Shown: positions 1 through 8,217 of the stretch, in pieces
How the letters are laid out: every line of letters starts with the position of its first letter
Position numbering within the stretch: the stretch's first letter is position 1
Assembly: GCA_946482335.1 (NCBI GenBank)
Contig: CAMLRG010000045.1
Coordinates: 1 to 32,208, forward strand
Source of the DNA: an uncultured Duganella sp.
Lineage (GTDB): Bacteria > Pseudomonadota > Gammaproteobacteria > Burkholderiales > Burkholderiaceae
Direction: 5' to 3'
Length of the DNA: 32,208 nucleotides
Position numbers and translations under genes: made by a program
Notes under the pieces: generated by a model
Database searches by the model: none
What the model saw: the letters and a program-made list of their open reading frames with translations, nothing else
Told to the model about the DNA's origin: nothing

Positions 1-597
1 CAAGCCAAGCTGCTGCGCTTCCTGCAGGAGCGCGTGATCGAGCGCGTCGGCGGCCATGAGGAAATCCCGGTCGACGTGCGTATCGTGTGCGCCACGCACC
101 AGAACCTGAAGGAATTGGTCAAGGCTGGCCGTTTCCGCGAAGACTTGTATTACCGTCTGTCGGAAATCGTGCTGACCATCCCGCCGCTGCGCGAGCGCGA
201 AGGCGATGCCGTGCTGCTGGCCCAGCACTTCAAGAACCGCTTCTGCGCCCAGGAAGGGCGCGGCAACCTGCATTTCAGCCCGGATGCGCTGGCCCAGATC
301 GCCCACCACGATTGGCCGGGCAATGTGCGCGAAATGGAAAACTGCATCAAGCGCGCCATCATCATGGCCGACGGCCCGGCCATTACGGCCGACGACCTGG
401 GCTTGTCCGGCGCGCCGGCGGAAGAGCAACCGTTCAACCTGCGCCAGGTGCGCGACGAGGCGGAATACCGCGCCATCGTGCGCGCGCTGGCGCGGGTGGA
501 AGGCAATATCGTCAAGGCGTCCGAATTACTGGGCGTGTCACGCCCGACGCTGTACGACTTGCTGGAGCGTCACGCCATCAAGGCGTCGGCATCCTGA
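1..597 (+). CDS. prsR: PrsR, sigma-54-dependent PEP-CTERM-box response regulator (C-terminal part, 5' truncated by window)
   Basis: The reading frame is open from base 1, so the receiver domain and the Walker A part lie upstream of the window. The visible 198 residues carry the second half of an AAA+ sigma-54 activation domain: sensor I (ATHQNL), the FREDLYYRL and PPLREREGD stretches, and the WPGNVREMENCIKRA block. A Fis-type helix-turn-helix follows at the C-terminus (EGNIVKASELLGVSRPTLYDLL). Such proteins bind upstream DNA and drive sigma-54 polymerase. The assignment to PrsR rather than another AtoC/NtrC-like regulator rests on the exosortase locus around it. A near-consensus sigma-54 promoter in front of the PEP-CTERM gene at 29432 is a plausible target. 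Its last 28 bases overlap the end of the convergent ligase gene. Confidence 0.85.
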   Translation, partial: QAKLLRFLQERVIERVGGHEEIPVDVRIVCATHQNLKELVKAGRFREDLYYRLSEIVLTIPPLREREGDAVLLAQHFKNRFCAQEGRGNLHFSPDALAQIAHHDWPGNVREMENCIKRAIIMADGPAITADDLGLSGAPAEEQPFNLRQVRDEAEYRAIVRALARVEGNIVKASELLGVSRPTLYDLLERHAIKASAS

Positions 598-2999
598 TCT
601 TCGCTGCCGGCGTGCCGGCGCCGCACCTTGATGCGCCTGCGTGCCGGCTTCAGGCTGCCGGCCAGGGCCAGCAGCAGGAACAGCAAGGTCAGGCGCGGCA
701 CGTCGGTGATGGAATCGAACAAGCCCACCATCATGCAGCCAGTCATGGCGGCCAGGCAGACCGCGGCGAAAGTGTCGCCGCCCAGGCCGCGCGCCACCAG
801 GCCGCCGCCCACCGCCAGCAGCAGGAAGGCGGTGGCCAGCGCGCCCACCCAGCCCAACTCGAATAGCTGGTTGACCGCGAAATTCTTCACGTGCCAAGGC
901 ATGTGGTTGCGGTCGCTGCTGAAGAACCAGCGCGTATGGCCTTCCGTGAAGCTGCCGTTGGCCACCAGTTCGCGCCCGGTGTCCAGTTCCTGCAGGCTGA
1001 TGTTGTCGACTTCCAGCGCCGCCTTGGTCGACGTATTCCACAGGTCCAGCACCAGCGGGGCGCCCCAGCCGTTGGCCACGCGCCGGACCGGCAACTCGGC
1101 CGTCATGGTTTGCCAGTCCGGCGCCGCCTGGCGCCGGGCAAAGGTGGCCGCCACGCATTCCTGCGGGTAGATCAGCCAGCGTTCGCACACCGCCATGGCC
1201 GGCCGCGGCTCGCCGCCGCTGCTGCGCACATCGAGCTGCACGCGGTAGCGCTTGCCCGGCTGCGTATCGACCCGCTGCAGCAGGCGCAGCACTTCGCCGT
1301 AACTCTGGCCGCGCTGGGCCGCGCCCAGGCGCAGGTAGCGGTTGCCCGCCTCCTCGGCATAGACGAAAGTGCCCGGCACTTCGCCCTGGGTATTCTTCCA
1401 CAGGTAGGTGGCCGGATAGCGTCCCAGGCCTTGGCCGAAGGCGGCCGTCAGCGCGTCCTCGTCCATCATGCTCAGCGACTTGTTCCAGTGGCGCAGGCGC
1501 AGCGCCACGTCGTCGCCGACCGTGGCAAAGCGGCTGCCGGTGTGGTAGCTGCCGGCCACCGGCACCAGCGCGGCGAACACGATGGCGCTGAAGAAGCCCA
1601 CCGTCAGGGTGCCGCGCTCCAGCTTCCAGGGCGGCCGCGGCAGCGCGCGGCTGGCCGCCAGCGCCAAGGCCAGCACCACACCCAGCGCCGTGCCCGGCAA
1701 CGCTTCGTTGCCGCCGTAATGGCGCGCCACCAGCGCACAGCCCAGCGCTTGCGCCGGCAGTGCCACGGTCAACAGCAGCACGCCCAGCGGGGCGCGCGCC
1801 GGTCCCAGTGCCAGCAGCACGCTGCCCCCGGCCGCGCACAAGGCGGCCAGGCCATAGCCGACATAGGCTACCTTGCTGGTCGGGCTGGCGGCGCCCGGTG
1901 CCAGCAAGCCGATGGCCGCCACCACGCCCAGCAGCAGCAGCGCCAGGGCAGCCGCCAGGCCGGGGCGCGGCAGGCGCGGCGCGGCACCGCCCAGCAGCAG
2001 CGCCGTGGCCAGCAAGCCCAGCGCGGCCGCCAGCGCGCGGTAGCCGCCGACGGAAAATACCTGGGTCAGGATCCAGTAGGTCAGGCAGAGCAGCAGCATA
2101 TTGCCCAGCAGGGTGCGCCGCGCCAGCGTGCCGCTGCGCACATGGTTGGCGGCGCCCAGCACGGCGATGACCGCGCCGGCAGCGGCATATGCCAGGTAGA
2201 TATCGCGCGAGAAGGTGGTCAGCCCGGCGAACACGCCCAGCGCCAAGGCGCCCAAGCCCAGTACCAGGCGCCAGTGCGGCTGGCGGCCCACCAGGAACAG
2301 CGCCACGAAGGGGAAGGCCATCGCCAGGTAAGCGTCGAGCGCGGCGCCGCCGGTGTGCATGGCGGAAAACGGCGCCGTGGGACGGTAGTCGCTGGCGAAA
2401 TTGAACAGGCCGGGAAAGGCCAGGCGCTCCCACACCACGGCCAGACTGCAGGCCAACAAGCCCAGCAGCATGCCCGGCACCAGCCAGCGCTGCAAATTTT
2501 CGCCGCCCTGTCCGGCCGTATGGCGCAGCACCGGCAGCAGCAGCACGGGCCACAGCACGCCCTTCAGCACGCGCAAGCCATTGTAGGGGCTGACGTAATT
2601 GCTGAAGGCGTTGGCATCGAGCGGTGCCAGCGGCAGCACGCCGCGCCAGGCTGCCACCAGGTAGCACAGCACGAACAACGCCAGCGCCAGGCGCACCACG
2701 CCGGGCAATTTGGTCGGCGCCGGCTGCCGACCCAGATGCCAGTAGCCGGCGGCGCAGGTGGCCAGCAGCAGCAGGTCCAGTTCTTCGAGGAAGAACCAGC
2801 CGGTCCACGGCGCAAAATCGAGCACGGGCAGCAAGGCCGGCACTGCCAGCAGCCATAACTCGGGGCGCCAGAACAGCAAGCCCAGGTACAGCGCCAGGGC
2901 GCCGCCCAGCAGCCAGAGCGGGGCCGGGTACACACTGATGGCAAGGCCCAGCAGGGCGAGGAAGGCGAGGGCGGCACTACGGGCAAACAGGCTACGCAT
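570..2999 (-). CDS. O-antigen ligase/polymerase-like membrane protein with periplasmic sandwich-like insert
   Basis: This 809-residue protein is mostly hydrophobic, with many predicted membrane helices between about residues 8 and 485 and again at about 715-785. Residues 700-716 (HMPWHVKNFAVNQLFELG) resemble the H-x-x-N-F...E-x-G stretch of the Wzy/WaaL O-antigen ligase family, whose members join undecaprenyl-linked glycans in the periplasm. The family is usually about 400-500 residues. Here about 145 residues (545-690) between helices look like a beta-sandwich carbohydrate-binding domain, with phrases such as YLRLGAAQRGQSYGEV, LEVDNISL and LVANGSFTEG. It is the last gene of a minus-strand run and starts 26 bases after the glycosyltransferase ends. 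It probably polymerises or transfers the exopolysaccharide. It could be a ligase or a polymerase; sequence alone does not decide. Confidence 0.8.
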   Translation of the reverse strand: MRSLFARSAALAFLALLGLAISVYPAPLWLLGGALALYLGLLFWRPELWLLAVPALLPVLDFAPWTGWFFLEELDLLLLATCAAGYWHLGRQPAPTKLPGVVRLALALFVLCYLVAAWRGVLPLAPLDANAFSNYVSPYNGLRVLKGVLWPVLLLPVLRHTAGQGGENLQRWLVPGMLLGLLACSLAVVWERLAFPGLFNFASDYRPTAPFSAMHTGGAALDAYLAMAFPFVALFLVGRQPHWRLVLGLGALALGVFAGLTTFSRDIYLAYAAAGAVIAVLGAANHVRSGTLARRTLLGNMLLLCLTYWILTQVFSVGGYRALAAALGLLATALLLGGAAPRLPRPGLAAALALLLLGVVAAIGLLAPGAASPTSKVAYVGYGLAALCAAGGSVLLALGPARAPLGVLLLTVALPAQALGCALVARHYGGNEALPGTALGVVLALALAASRALPRPPWKLERGTLTVGFFSAIVFAALVPVAGSYHTGSRFATVGDDVALRLRHWNKSLSMMDEDALTAAFGQGLGRYPATYLWKNTQGEVPGTFVYAEEAGNRYLRLGAAQRGQSYGEVLRLLQRVDTQPGKRYRVQLDVRSSGGEPRPAMAVCERWLIYPQECVAATFARRQAAPDWQTMTAELPVRRVANGWGAPLVLDLWNTSTKAALEVDNISLQELDTGRELVANGSFTEGHTRWFFSSDRNHMPWHVKNFAVNQLFELGWVGALATAFLLLAVGGGLVARGLGGDTFAAVCLAAMTGCMMVGLFDSITDVPRLTLLFLLLALAGSLKPARRRIKVRRRHAGSEDQDADALMA

Positions 3000-3025
3000 G
3001 GGCGGTTCCGGGCAAATCGTTCATG

Positions 3026-4309
3026 TCAGGCATTTCGGTCAGGGTGGGCAGGCAGCAAGCCGTCGAGCAGCGCCGCCAGCTGGCGGCTGCGGGCCTGGCG
3101 CGAATGGCCGGCCACGATGGCCGGGTCCGGGCGCGGCGCCTGGCCCGCCGCGCACAGCTGCATGAATTCCAGCAGGGCCGCCATGATGGCGGCCGGCTGG
3201 TCCAGTGGCGCCATGGTACGGATGCCGGCATCGCGCAGCAAGGCGGCGGTGTCGCCTGCGGCATCGGTCAGGGCCAGGATCGGGCACCCGGCGCGCAAGT
3301 ATTCGTACAGCTTGGCCGGCACCTGGGCATTGCACATGCGCGCCTGCAGCACCAGCAAGCCGTCGGCGGCCAGCATTTCCGCCAGCGCCGCTTCGTAGGG
3401 CAGGGGCGGGGCCAGCTGCACCAGGTCGGCGATGCCGTGGCGCGCGATCAATTGCTGCAAATGCGCTTCGTGGCCGCTGGCGCGCAGCACGATTTGCAGG
3501 CGCCGGCCGCACACCTGGCCGGCCGCCTGCAGCGTGGCCAGTGCCGCGAACAGGCTGTCGGGCTCGCGCTCTTGCGGATAAACGGTACCGCTGTGCAGCA
3601 GGCGCAGCGGGCCGGCCGCGCGCGGCGCCGTGGCCGGCACGGCGGCCAGTGCGGCGGCGCGGAAATTTTCCTCGTCGTAAGCGTTCTCGATCAGGTGGAA
3701 GCGCGCCGCCGGCAGCGCCGGATAGCGCGCGCGGTAAGTGCGGATCGTCCCGGGCGTGGTGCACACGATGGCGCTGCAGTGGTGCAGGCATAACCGTTCG
3801 AGCCAGGCGATCACGCGCCGCGTCGGCGGGTCGGCCGGAATGTATTCGTCCAGCATCGGGTCGCGCAAGTCGATCACCCAGGGCAGGCCGCTCAGCTTAT
3901 GCAGCAGCAGGGTCGCCAGCAGGGCCGACGCGATCGGGTAGGTGCTCCACAGCACGGCCGGGCGATGGCGCCGGATCAGCGCCAGCCCGCTGGGCACGGC
4001 ACCCAGGCACCAGGCGGCCCAGCGGTCGGGCAGGGCCAGCCAGCGCGGATAGCGCCCGCGCAGCGACAGGTGGCGCGCCGCATCGAGGGCGAAGGCCCGC
4101 CGCACCGGCACCCCGGGCGGGATTTGCGCCAGTTGCTCGGCGTTGGTGGCGGCATAGGCGCGCTGGTGCGCAGACAGCACCAGCGGTTGCCAGCCGGCGC
4201 TCGGGAGGTATTGCACGAACTTCAGCGTGCGCTGGATGCCGCTGCTGCCGTGCAGCGGCGGGAAATGGAAGGCGACCATCAGGACGCGCTTTACCAGCCC
4301 CGTAGCCAT
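3026..4309 (-). CDS. Glycosyltransferase, GT-B fold (GT4-like)
   Basis: The 427-residue protein begins VKRVLMVAFHFPP followed by a Gly/Ser-rich turn, typical of the N-terminal nucleotide fold of GT4-like glycosyltransferases. The C-terminal half has LLHSGTVYP and PAKLYEYLRAGCPILAL, matching the donor-sugar domain, where E of the YEYLRAG stretch is the usual conserved acid. I chose the ATG at 4309 because the 37 residues upstream in frame are Arg/Ala-rich, lie over the end of the hydrolase gene and do not look like protein. This start gives a 19-base overlap with the preceding gene, in line with translational coupling in this run. It likely adds one sugar of the exopolysaccharide repeat unit on the cytoplasmic face. 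Donor and acceptor cannot be predicted. Confidence 0.88.
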   Translation of the reverse strand: MATGLVKRVLMVAFHFPPLHGSSGIQRTLKFVQYLPSAGWQPLVLSAHQRAYAATNAEQLAQIPPGVPVRRAFALDAARHLSLRGRYPRWLALPDRWAAWCLGAVPSGLALIRRHRPAVLWSTYPIASALLATLLLHKLSGLPWVIDLRDPMLDEYIPADPPTRRVIAWLERLCLHHCSAIVCTTPGTIRTYRARYPALPAARFHLIENAYDEENFRAAALAAVPATAPRAAGPLRLLHSGTVYPQEREPDSLFAALATLQAAGQVCGRRLQIVLRASGHEAHLQQLIARHGIADLVQLAPPLPYEAALAEMLAADGLLVLQARMCNAQVPAKLYEYLRAGCPILALTDAAGDTAALLRDAGIRTMAPLDQPAAIMAALLEFMQLCAAGQAPRPDPAIVAGHSRQARSRQLAALLDGLLPAHPDRNA

Positions 4310-5142
4310 GCCGCGGTCCAGTCTTCCACTTGGGCGCGCCAAGCGGCGCGCGAGAAGGTATGGTCGGCTTCGGCCAGCAGCTGGCGCTGCACGCGCGGCG
4401 CGGCCAAGCAGGTGCGCCAATGCGGGTCGGCCTGGCCCAGGTCGAGGAATTCGCGGGCAGTTAAATCATTGCCGCTGGTGATCAAGAGGATGGGGCCGGC
4501 AAAGCCTTGCCAGCCGGCGAGCATGCGCTGCGGCAGGCTGGCGCCGCCGCCGCCGCCGCCGCCGCCGGCAGCCGGCGTGCGCCGCGCGCCCGCCACCACG
4601 CGCCGCAGCGACTGCCAGGCGGCGCCGTAATCGAAGCGGCCGCGCAACAGCTTGCGCCACAGTTCGGGCGACAGCAGGCGCTGGCGGTAATAGTGTTTCA
4701 GCGTCGCCTTGGCTTCTCCCTGCGGCGTGCGCACCCAGGGGTTGAGCAGGACCAGGCCGCGCACCCGGGCATCGTGGCGCGCATAGAACAGGTTGGCACT
4801 CGCGGCATCGCACAAGCCCCACAGCACCACTTCCTGCAAGCCGGGGCTGGCCGCGAAAAACTGGTCGACCGCTGCGCGCAAGTCGGCTTGCACGTCTTCG
4901 AAATTGCGCAGCGCGCCGCTGCTGTCGCCCATGCCGCGGTAATCGAAGCGCATGGCGGGAATGCCTTGCCGCGCCAGCGCGCGCGCCAGCAAAGTAAATT
5001 GGCGGTGGCTGCCGGCGCGGTATTGCGGGCCGCCCACCACGATCAGTACGCCACGCGCGGCCGGCACCGCCGGCGCGCTCAGCACGCCGTACAGCGTCTC
5101 GCCCTCGCAGGCGAAGGCGAGCGCCAATTCGTCAGGCTGCAT
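4291..5142 (-). CDS. Exosortase A system-associated hydrolase 1 (alpha/beta hydrolase)
   Basis: The 283-residue protein matches the hydrolase 1 family found next to exosortase A: ALAFACEGETLYGVL at the N-terminus, then VGGPQYRAGSHRQF (about 36-49) and FDYRGMGDSSG (66-76). The nucleophile elbow reads G-L-C-D-A (109-113), so Cys111 stands where Ser is usual. Asp226 (SGNDLTA) and His261 (EADHTF) can complete a triad. The start at 5142 was preferred because the upstream in-frame residues are Trp/Arg/Pro-rich antisense-like sequence. It overlaps hydrolase 2 by 11 bases. Residues 193-200 are eight glycines encoded by a GCC trinucleotide run. The family's substrate is unknown; an acyl or thioester bond on the ACP, or on a polysaccharide substituent, is a guess from context. 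Confidence 0.9.
   Translation of the reverse strand: MQPDELALAFACEGETLYGVLSAPAVPAARGVLIVVGGPQYRAGSHRQFTLLARALARQGIPAMRFDYRGMGDSSGALRNFEDVQADLRAAVDQFFAASPGLQEVVLWGLCDAASANLFYARHDARVRGLVLLNPWVRTPQGEAKATLKHYYRQRLLSPELWRKLLRGRFDYGAAWQSLRRVVAGARRTPAAGGGGGGGGASLPQRMLAGWQGFAGPILLITSGNDLTAREFLDLGQADPHWRTCLAAPRVQRQLLAEADHTFSRAAWRAQVEDWTAAWLRGW
4543..4566. repeat. (GCC)8 trinucleotide tract
   Basis: Eight uninterrupted GCC copies on the plus strand encode Gly193-Gly200 of hydrolase 1 on the minus strand, between the lid-like region and the strand leading to the catalytic Asp. Changes in copy number would keep the frame and alter only linker length. Confidence 0.9.
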
Positions 5143-5959
5143 GGCGCGCTTCCTGGCACACGGCGGCCACGGTGGCATCCACCAGGGCCGGACATTCGGC
5201 GATTTCCTGGCTGGCCCAGAATTGCGGCCCGGCCACGGCCACCCCGTGCGCCCCCCAGTTGGCCAGCACGCGCGCGCTGGCCGGCGGCAGCGGACGCTCG
5301 GGCGCCGCCACCACTTCCAGCCAGTGCACCGGGCAGGCTGGCGCCGCCATTTTCTGCATGTCGAGGCCATCGAGGCTGGCCGCCAGGGCCGGGGACAGCG
5401 CATAGCCGGCGATTTCCAGGCTCTCGCCGGCTTGCAGGGCGGCGCGCAGCGCGGCCGTGCCGCCGCCGGCGCTCTCGTTCTCGCCCAGCATCTGGGCCGC
5501 CACTTTCAAGCGCAGGAATTGCTGGAGGAAAACGCTGCCATTCAACACCGGCTGCCACAGCAGCAAGGCGGCCGGCGCCACCACGCCCTGGCGCGCCGCG
5601 TCGACCGCCAGCAGGGCGCCGCTGCGCAAGCCCCACAGGCCGGGCGGGCCATGGCGCTGCGCCAGCCAGGCGCTGGCGGTTGCCACATCGTCCAGCCAGC
5701 GCGTCCAGTCGGCGTCGCCCGACTCGCCGGCACTGTCGCCGCAGCCATGCAGGTCGATTTGCAGCACGGCGTGGCCATGCGCCGCCAGCGCGCGGGCGCC
5801 GAGGGCGGCCATGCGGCGCGACTTGTTCATTTCTTCCGCGAAGGGATGCAGGTAGACCCAGGCGCCGCGGCACGTGCCGGCCGGGGCATGGTAGAGGGTG
5901 TAAGCTGCGTTGGCGCCGCTGCCCAGGAAGAGCGGCTGGGCGGGCGGCGCGGCGGTCAT
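5132..5959 (-). CDS. Exosortase A system-associated hydrolase 2 (alpha/beta hydrolase fold)
   Basis: The 275-residue protein has the signature of the second exosortase A-associated hydrolase family: LHPFAEEMNKSRRM (about 37-50) followed by LHGCGDSAGESGDADW (70-85). At the elbow the sequence is WGLRSGALL, so the residue in the nucleophile position of G-x-S-x-G is Arg112, not Ser. No clear Asp/His pair is visible in the usual C-terminal places. The protein may be a non-catalytic partner, or use Ser113 in a shifted elbow. The gene starts inside the end of the ACP gene (4-base ATGA overlap) and overlaps hydrolase 1. Both hydrolases are a conserved pair in exosortase A loci, but their reaction has not been established. 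Confidence 0.88.
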   Translation of the reverse strand: MTAAPPAQPLFLGSGANAAYTLYHAPAGTCRGAWVYLHPFAEEMNKSRRMAALGARALAAHGHAVLQIDLHGCGDSAGESGDADWTRWLDDVATASAWLAQRHGPPGLWGLRSGALLAVDAARQGVVAPAALLLWQPVLNGSVFLQQFLRLKVAAQMLGENESAGGGTAALRAALQAGESLEIAGYALSPALAASLDGLDMQKMAAPACPVHWLEVVAAPERPLPPASARVLANWGAHGVAVAGPQFWASQEIAECPALVDATVAAVCQEARHAA

Positions 5960-6204
5960 GCGGTCAATTTATGCTGCACGAAGGCCGCCAGGCTGCCCAG
6001 GGTGGCAAAGGTGCCGGCGCTGATTTCGTCGTCGTCGACGGTGAAGCCGAATTGCTCCTCCAGCGCCCCGATCAATTGCACCACGGCCATCGAATCGAGT
6101 TCGGGAATGCTGCCCAGCAGGGCGGAATGCTCGTCCAGATGCTGGCCGGCCGGGCCCAGCGCCAGGGTGTCGACCACGATGTCTTTGACTTCTTGCAGAT
6201 ACAT
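5956..6204 (-). CDS. Acyl carrier protein
   Basis: The 82-residue acidic protein has the acyl carrier layout, with the phosphopantetheine site E-L-D-S-M at residues 35-39 (Ser38) at the start of helix 2, and a third segment GTFATLGSLAAFV. It would carry an acyl group as a 4'-phosphopantetheine thioester in the cytoplasm. It sits two bases after the TPR gene and overlaps hydrolase 2 by four bases, so it is a dedicated carrier of this locus and not the fatty-acid synthase ACP, which normally sits in a fab cluster. Likely partners by context are the acyl ligase at 15142, the two hydrolases and the FeeM-like acyltransferase at 25550. FeeM enzymes are known to take acyl chains from ACP. Confidence 0.93.
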   Translation of the reverse strand: MYLQEVKDIVVDTLALGPAGQHLDEHSALLGSIPELDSMAVVQLIGALEEQFGFTVDDDEISAGTFATLGSLAAFVQHKLTA

Positions 6205-6206
6205 GT

Positions 6207-6896
6207 TTACTCCGAGTTAGGGGCTGCCGCGCTGGCGGCATCGCGCGCCGCGGCGGCGGCGGCCACGGCAGCGTCATTGCTGGCCGTCCATTTGCCGGCG
6301 GCTTGCAGCTTGTTCTTCAAATACGGCAGCGGGAAATCCAGGCCATACGCCTTTTCCGCGAACGTTACGGCTTGCTCATACTGGCCCGCTTTCAGGGTCA
6401 GCAGGCCGAGATTATAGGCAATCGTGGCATTTTCCGGTTCCAGCGCCAGCGCCTGGTCGTAGGCGCGGCGCGCATCGGCCTCGCGCCCCACGGCCATCAG
6501 GTAGTTGCCGTACAGCGCATGCACCTTGCCATCGTCCGGGGTGTAGCGCTGGGCGCGTTCGAAATAGCACTCGACCGGGAACTTCATGTGCGCCAGGTGC
6601 ACCGATTTCTGGCGCAGCGCCAGCCGGGTCAGCGTGACCAGGGCGCGGTGGTGGTTGGGGATGGCGCGCAGCGTGTAGTCGAGGTCCTGGCCAAGGTAGC
6701 CGGAACTGCCGCGCACGCCTTGTTCGACTTCCTGCGGGAAGTGGCGGTTTTCCACCACTTCCAGGTTGATCTGGCCGCGCAGGCGGTAATCGAGCGGCCC
6801 ATGGTGGTTCTTGAAATCGCCGCAGTAATCCGCCGCCTGGCAAGCGCCGCTTGCCAGCAGGAGCATGCCGAGCGTCCAGCGCTTGTGCCACTGCAT
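6207..6896 (-). CDS. Exported TPR-repeat protein of the exosortase locus
   Basis: The 229-residue protein opens with a signal peptide (MQWHKRW, hydrophobic LGMLLLASGACQA, cleavage probably before ADYCG). It could instead be a lipoprotein at Cys19, but the preceding S-G-A is a poor lipobox. Residues about 122-190 hold TPR-like helices (VHALYGNYLMAVGREADARRAYDQAL, then NATIAYNLGLLTLKAGQYEQAV). The last 25 residues are an Ala-rich tail. TPR proteins act as scaffolds, so it may hold the export or polymerisation machinery on the periplasmic side. It is the first gene of the minus-strand run down to the ligase, with divergent transcription towards the aminotransferase at 7063. Its exact function is unknown. 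Confidence 0.8.
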   Translation of the reverse strand: MQWHKRWTLGMLLLASGACQAADYCGDFKNHHGPLDYRLRGQINLEVVENRHFPQEVEQGVRGSSGYLGQDLDYTLRAIPNHHRALVTLTRLALRQKSVHLAHMKFPVECYFERAQRYTPDDGKVHALYGNYLMAVGREADARRAYDQALALEPENATIAYNLGLLTLKAGQYEQAVTFAEKAYGLDFPLPYLKNKLQAAGKWTASNDAAVAAAAAARDAASAAAPNSE

Positions 6897-7062
6897 AGTC
6901 TTCTCCAGTATCCCCGACCCCGCCGGAAGCGGAGCAACAATACAACATTGTCAACACACGAGCATATTTTATAACATTAACAGCTGACAAGGTGCTACGA
7001 TCAGCCTGATTTTGCGCCAGCGCAAAGCGCGGCCTTCCGTCCCTTGCCAGTTCTGTCTTGCC
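6897..7062. other. Divergent intergenic region between TPR and aminotransferase genes
   Basis: An AT-rich 166-base gap holds the start of both transcription units. A plus-strand sigma-70-like promoter is visible. A small inverted repeat TTTGCG-CCAG-CGCAAA (7011-7026) lies in the likely leader of the aminotransferase gene. I found no convincing minus-strand promoter, although a TATAAA-like box occurs in the AT-rich core. Confidence 0.6.
6948..6975 (+). promoter_or_regulatory. Putative sigma-70 promoter for the aminotransferase-GNAT unit
   Basis: TTGTCA (6948-6953) and TATAAC (6970-6975) are 16 bases apart, each one mismatch from consensus (TTGACA and TATAAT). The predicted transcript starts near 6982, about 80 bases before the ATG at 7063. 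This is from sequence only. Confidence 0.5.
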
Positions 7063-8217
7063 ATGCCCGAATTCCTGCGATTTGACCCGACCGCCTGCCG
7101 TTTCCCCGCCCCGGCCGTCCCCGTCTTGCCGGCGCTGCGCCGCAGGGCGTTGGGCACCCCCGGCAGCGATCCGCTGGCCGGGCCGGAGGCGCGTTTCTTT
7201 GCGCGCGGCCGCTACGCCCTGCATGCCGCCTACCGCCTGGCCGGCCTGGGGCCGGGCGGCATGCTGCTGGCGCCGTCCTACCATTGCCGCACCATGCTCG
7301 ACCCGGCGCTGGCGCTCGGCGCCGCCGTGCATTGCTATCCCGTGCAGCCCGATTTGCAGCCCGACCTGGAGGCGCTGCGCCGCGTGCTGGCAAGCGGCTT
7401 GCCGGCGCGCGTGCTGGTCCTGCCCCATTACTTCGGCGTCGAGCAGCCGCCGGCCGTGCTGGCCGAAGTGCAAGCCCTGTGCGTCCTGCACGGGATAACC
7501 CTGGTCGAGGATGCCTGCCATGCCTGGCCGCTGGCCCTTCGCCGCGCCCCGTTGTGCGCGGCCGGGGAGGGGCACTTGCTGGTGGCCAGTCCTTACAAAT
7601 TCCTGCCCTGCGAAGAAGGCGGCGTGCTGTGGGGGCCGCCCGCCGCGCTGGCCGGCGTCGTATTGCGCGCGCCGGGCCTGTGGCAGGAGCTACGCGGCTG
7701 GAAGCGCGCCTGGGAGCGCAGCCGCGCCGCCGCCGCCCAGCCGGTCCCGGCGCCGCTGCCCGAAGCGCCCGGCGAACGCGGCCGCGAATGGCGCGAAGTC
7801 GACGAGCATCCCTCGCCCATGTACCTGGCGGCCGACGAGGGACGGCAGGGCTTGCGCCAGAGCCGCTGGTTGTTGCGCCGCACCCCGCCGGCCGCCTTGG
7901 CGGCCCAGCGCCGCCGCCACTACCAGCACTGGCTGCAAGCCGTGGCGCCGCTGGCCGGCGCGCGCCCGCTGTTCCCGCAACTGGGCGCCGACGACGTGCC
8001 GTACATGTTCCCGCTGCTGCTGGAGCGGCACGACCCGGTGTTCTACCGCCTCAAGCAAGCCGGCGTGCCGATCTGGCGCTGGGACGATATGGCGCTCAGC
8101 GATTGCCCGACGGCCGCCGCCTACCGCCTGCGCCTGCTGCACCTGCCCTGCCACCAGGGCTTGAGCACGGCCCAGATGGAGTGGCTGGCCGACGCCGTGT
8201 GCCGGGGGCTGGCATGA
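7063..8217 (+). CDS. DegT/DnrJ/EryC1/StrS-type PLP-dependent aminotransferase
   Basis: The 384-residue protein has the fold-type I layout of sugar aminotransferases: RYALHAAYRLAGLGPGGMLLAPSYHC at the cofactor-phosphate end, VEDACHAW (148-155, Asp150 as the PLP pyridine partner) and SPYKFLPCEEGG with Lys179 as the likely Schiff-base lysine. Family members move an amino group from glutamate to a nucleotide-linked keto sugar. I prefer the ATG at 7063 over an in-frame ATG at 7012, because the latter would add an Arg/Cys-rich stretch and lies in the leader hairpin. The stop overlaps the next ATG (ATGA), so it is coupled to the tandem GNAT protein; together they could make and acylate an amino sugar. 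The match to classic sugar aminotransferases is distant, so the substrate is uncertain. Confidence 0.82.
   Translation: MPEFLRFDPTACRFPAPAVPVLPALRRRALGTPGSDPLAGPEARFFARGRYALHAAYRLAGLGPGGMLLAPSYHCRTMLDPALALGAAVHCYPVQPDLQPDLEALRRVLASGLPARVLVLPHYFGVEQPPAVLAEVQALCVLHGITLVEDACHAWPLALRRAPLCAAGEGHLLVASPYKFLPCEEGGVLWGPPAALAGVVLRAPGLWQELRGWKRAWERSRAAAAQPVPAPLPEAPGERGREWREVDEHPSPMYLAADEGRQGLRQSRWLLRRTPPAALAAQRRRHYQHWLQAVAPLAGARPLFPQLGADDVPYMFPLLLERHDPVFYRLKQAGVPIWRWDDMALSDCPTAAAYRLRLLHLPCHQGLSTAQMEWLADAVCRGLA

Noticed and set aside
538..2856. Minus-strand open frame of 772 codons in another frame of the ligase gene
   Set aside because: Ala/Arg/Gly/Pro-rich shadow; the frame at 570-2999 has proper membrane helices and the ligase loop.
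4310..4420. N-terminal extension of the GT4-like glycosyltransferase
   Set aside because: The extra 37 residues are Arg/Ala-rich and lie in the hydrolase 1 coding region; the family start VKRVLMVAFHFPP supports the ATG at 4309.
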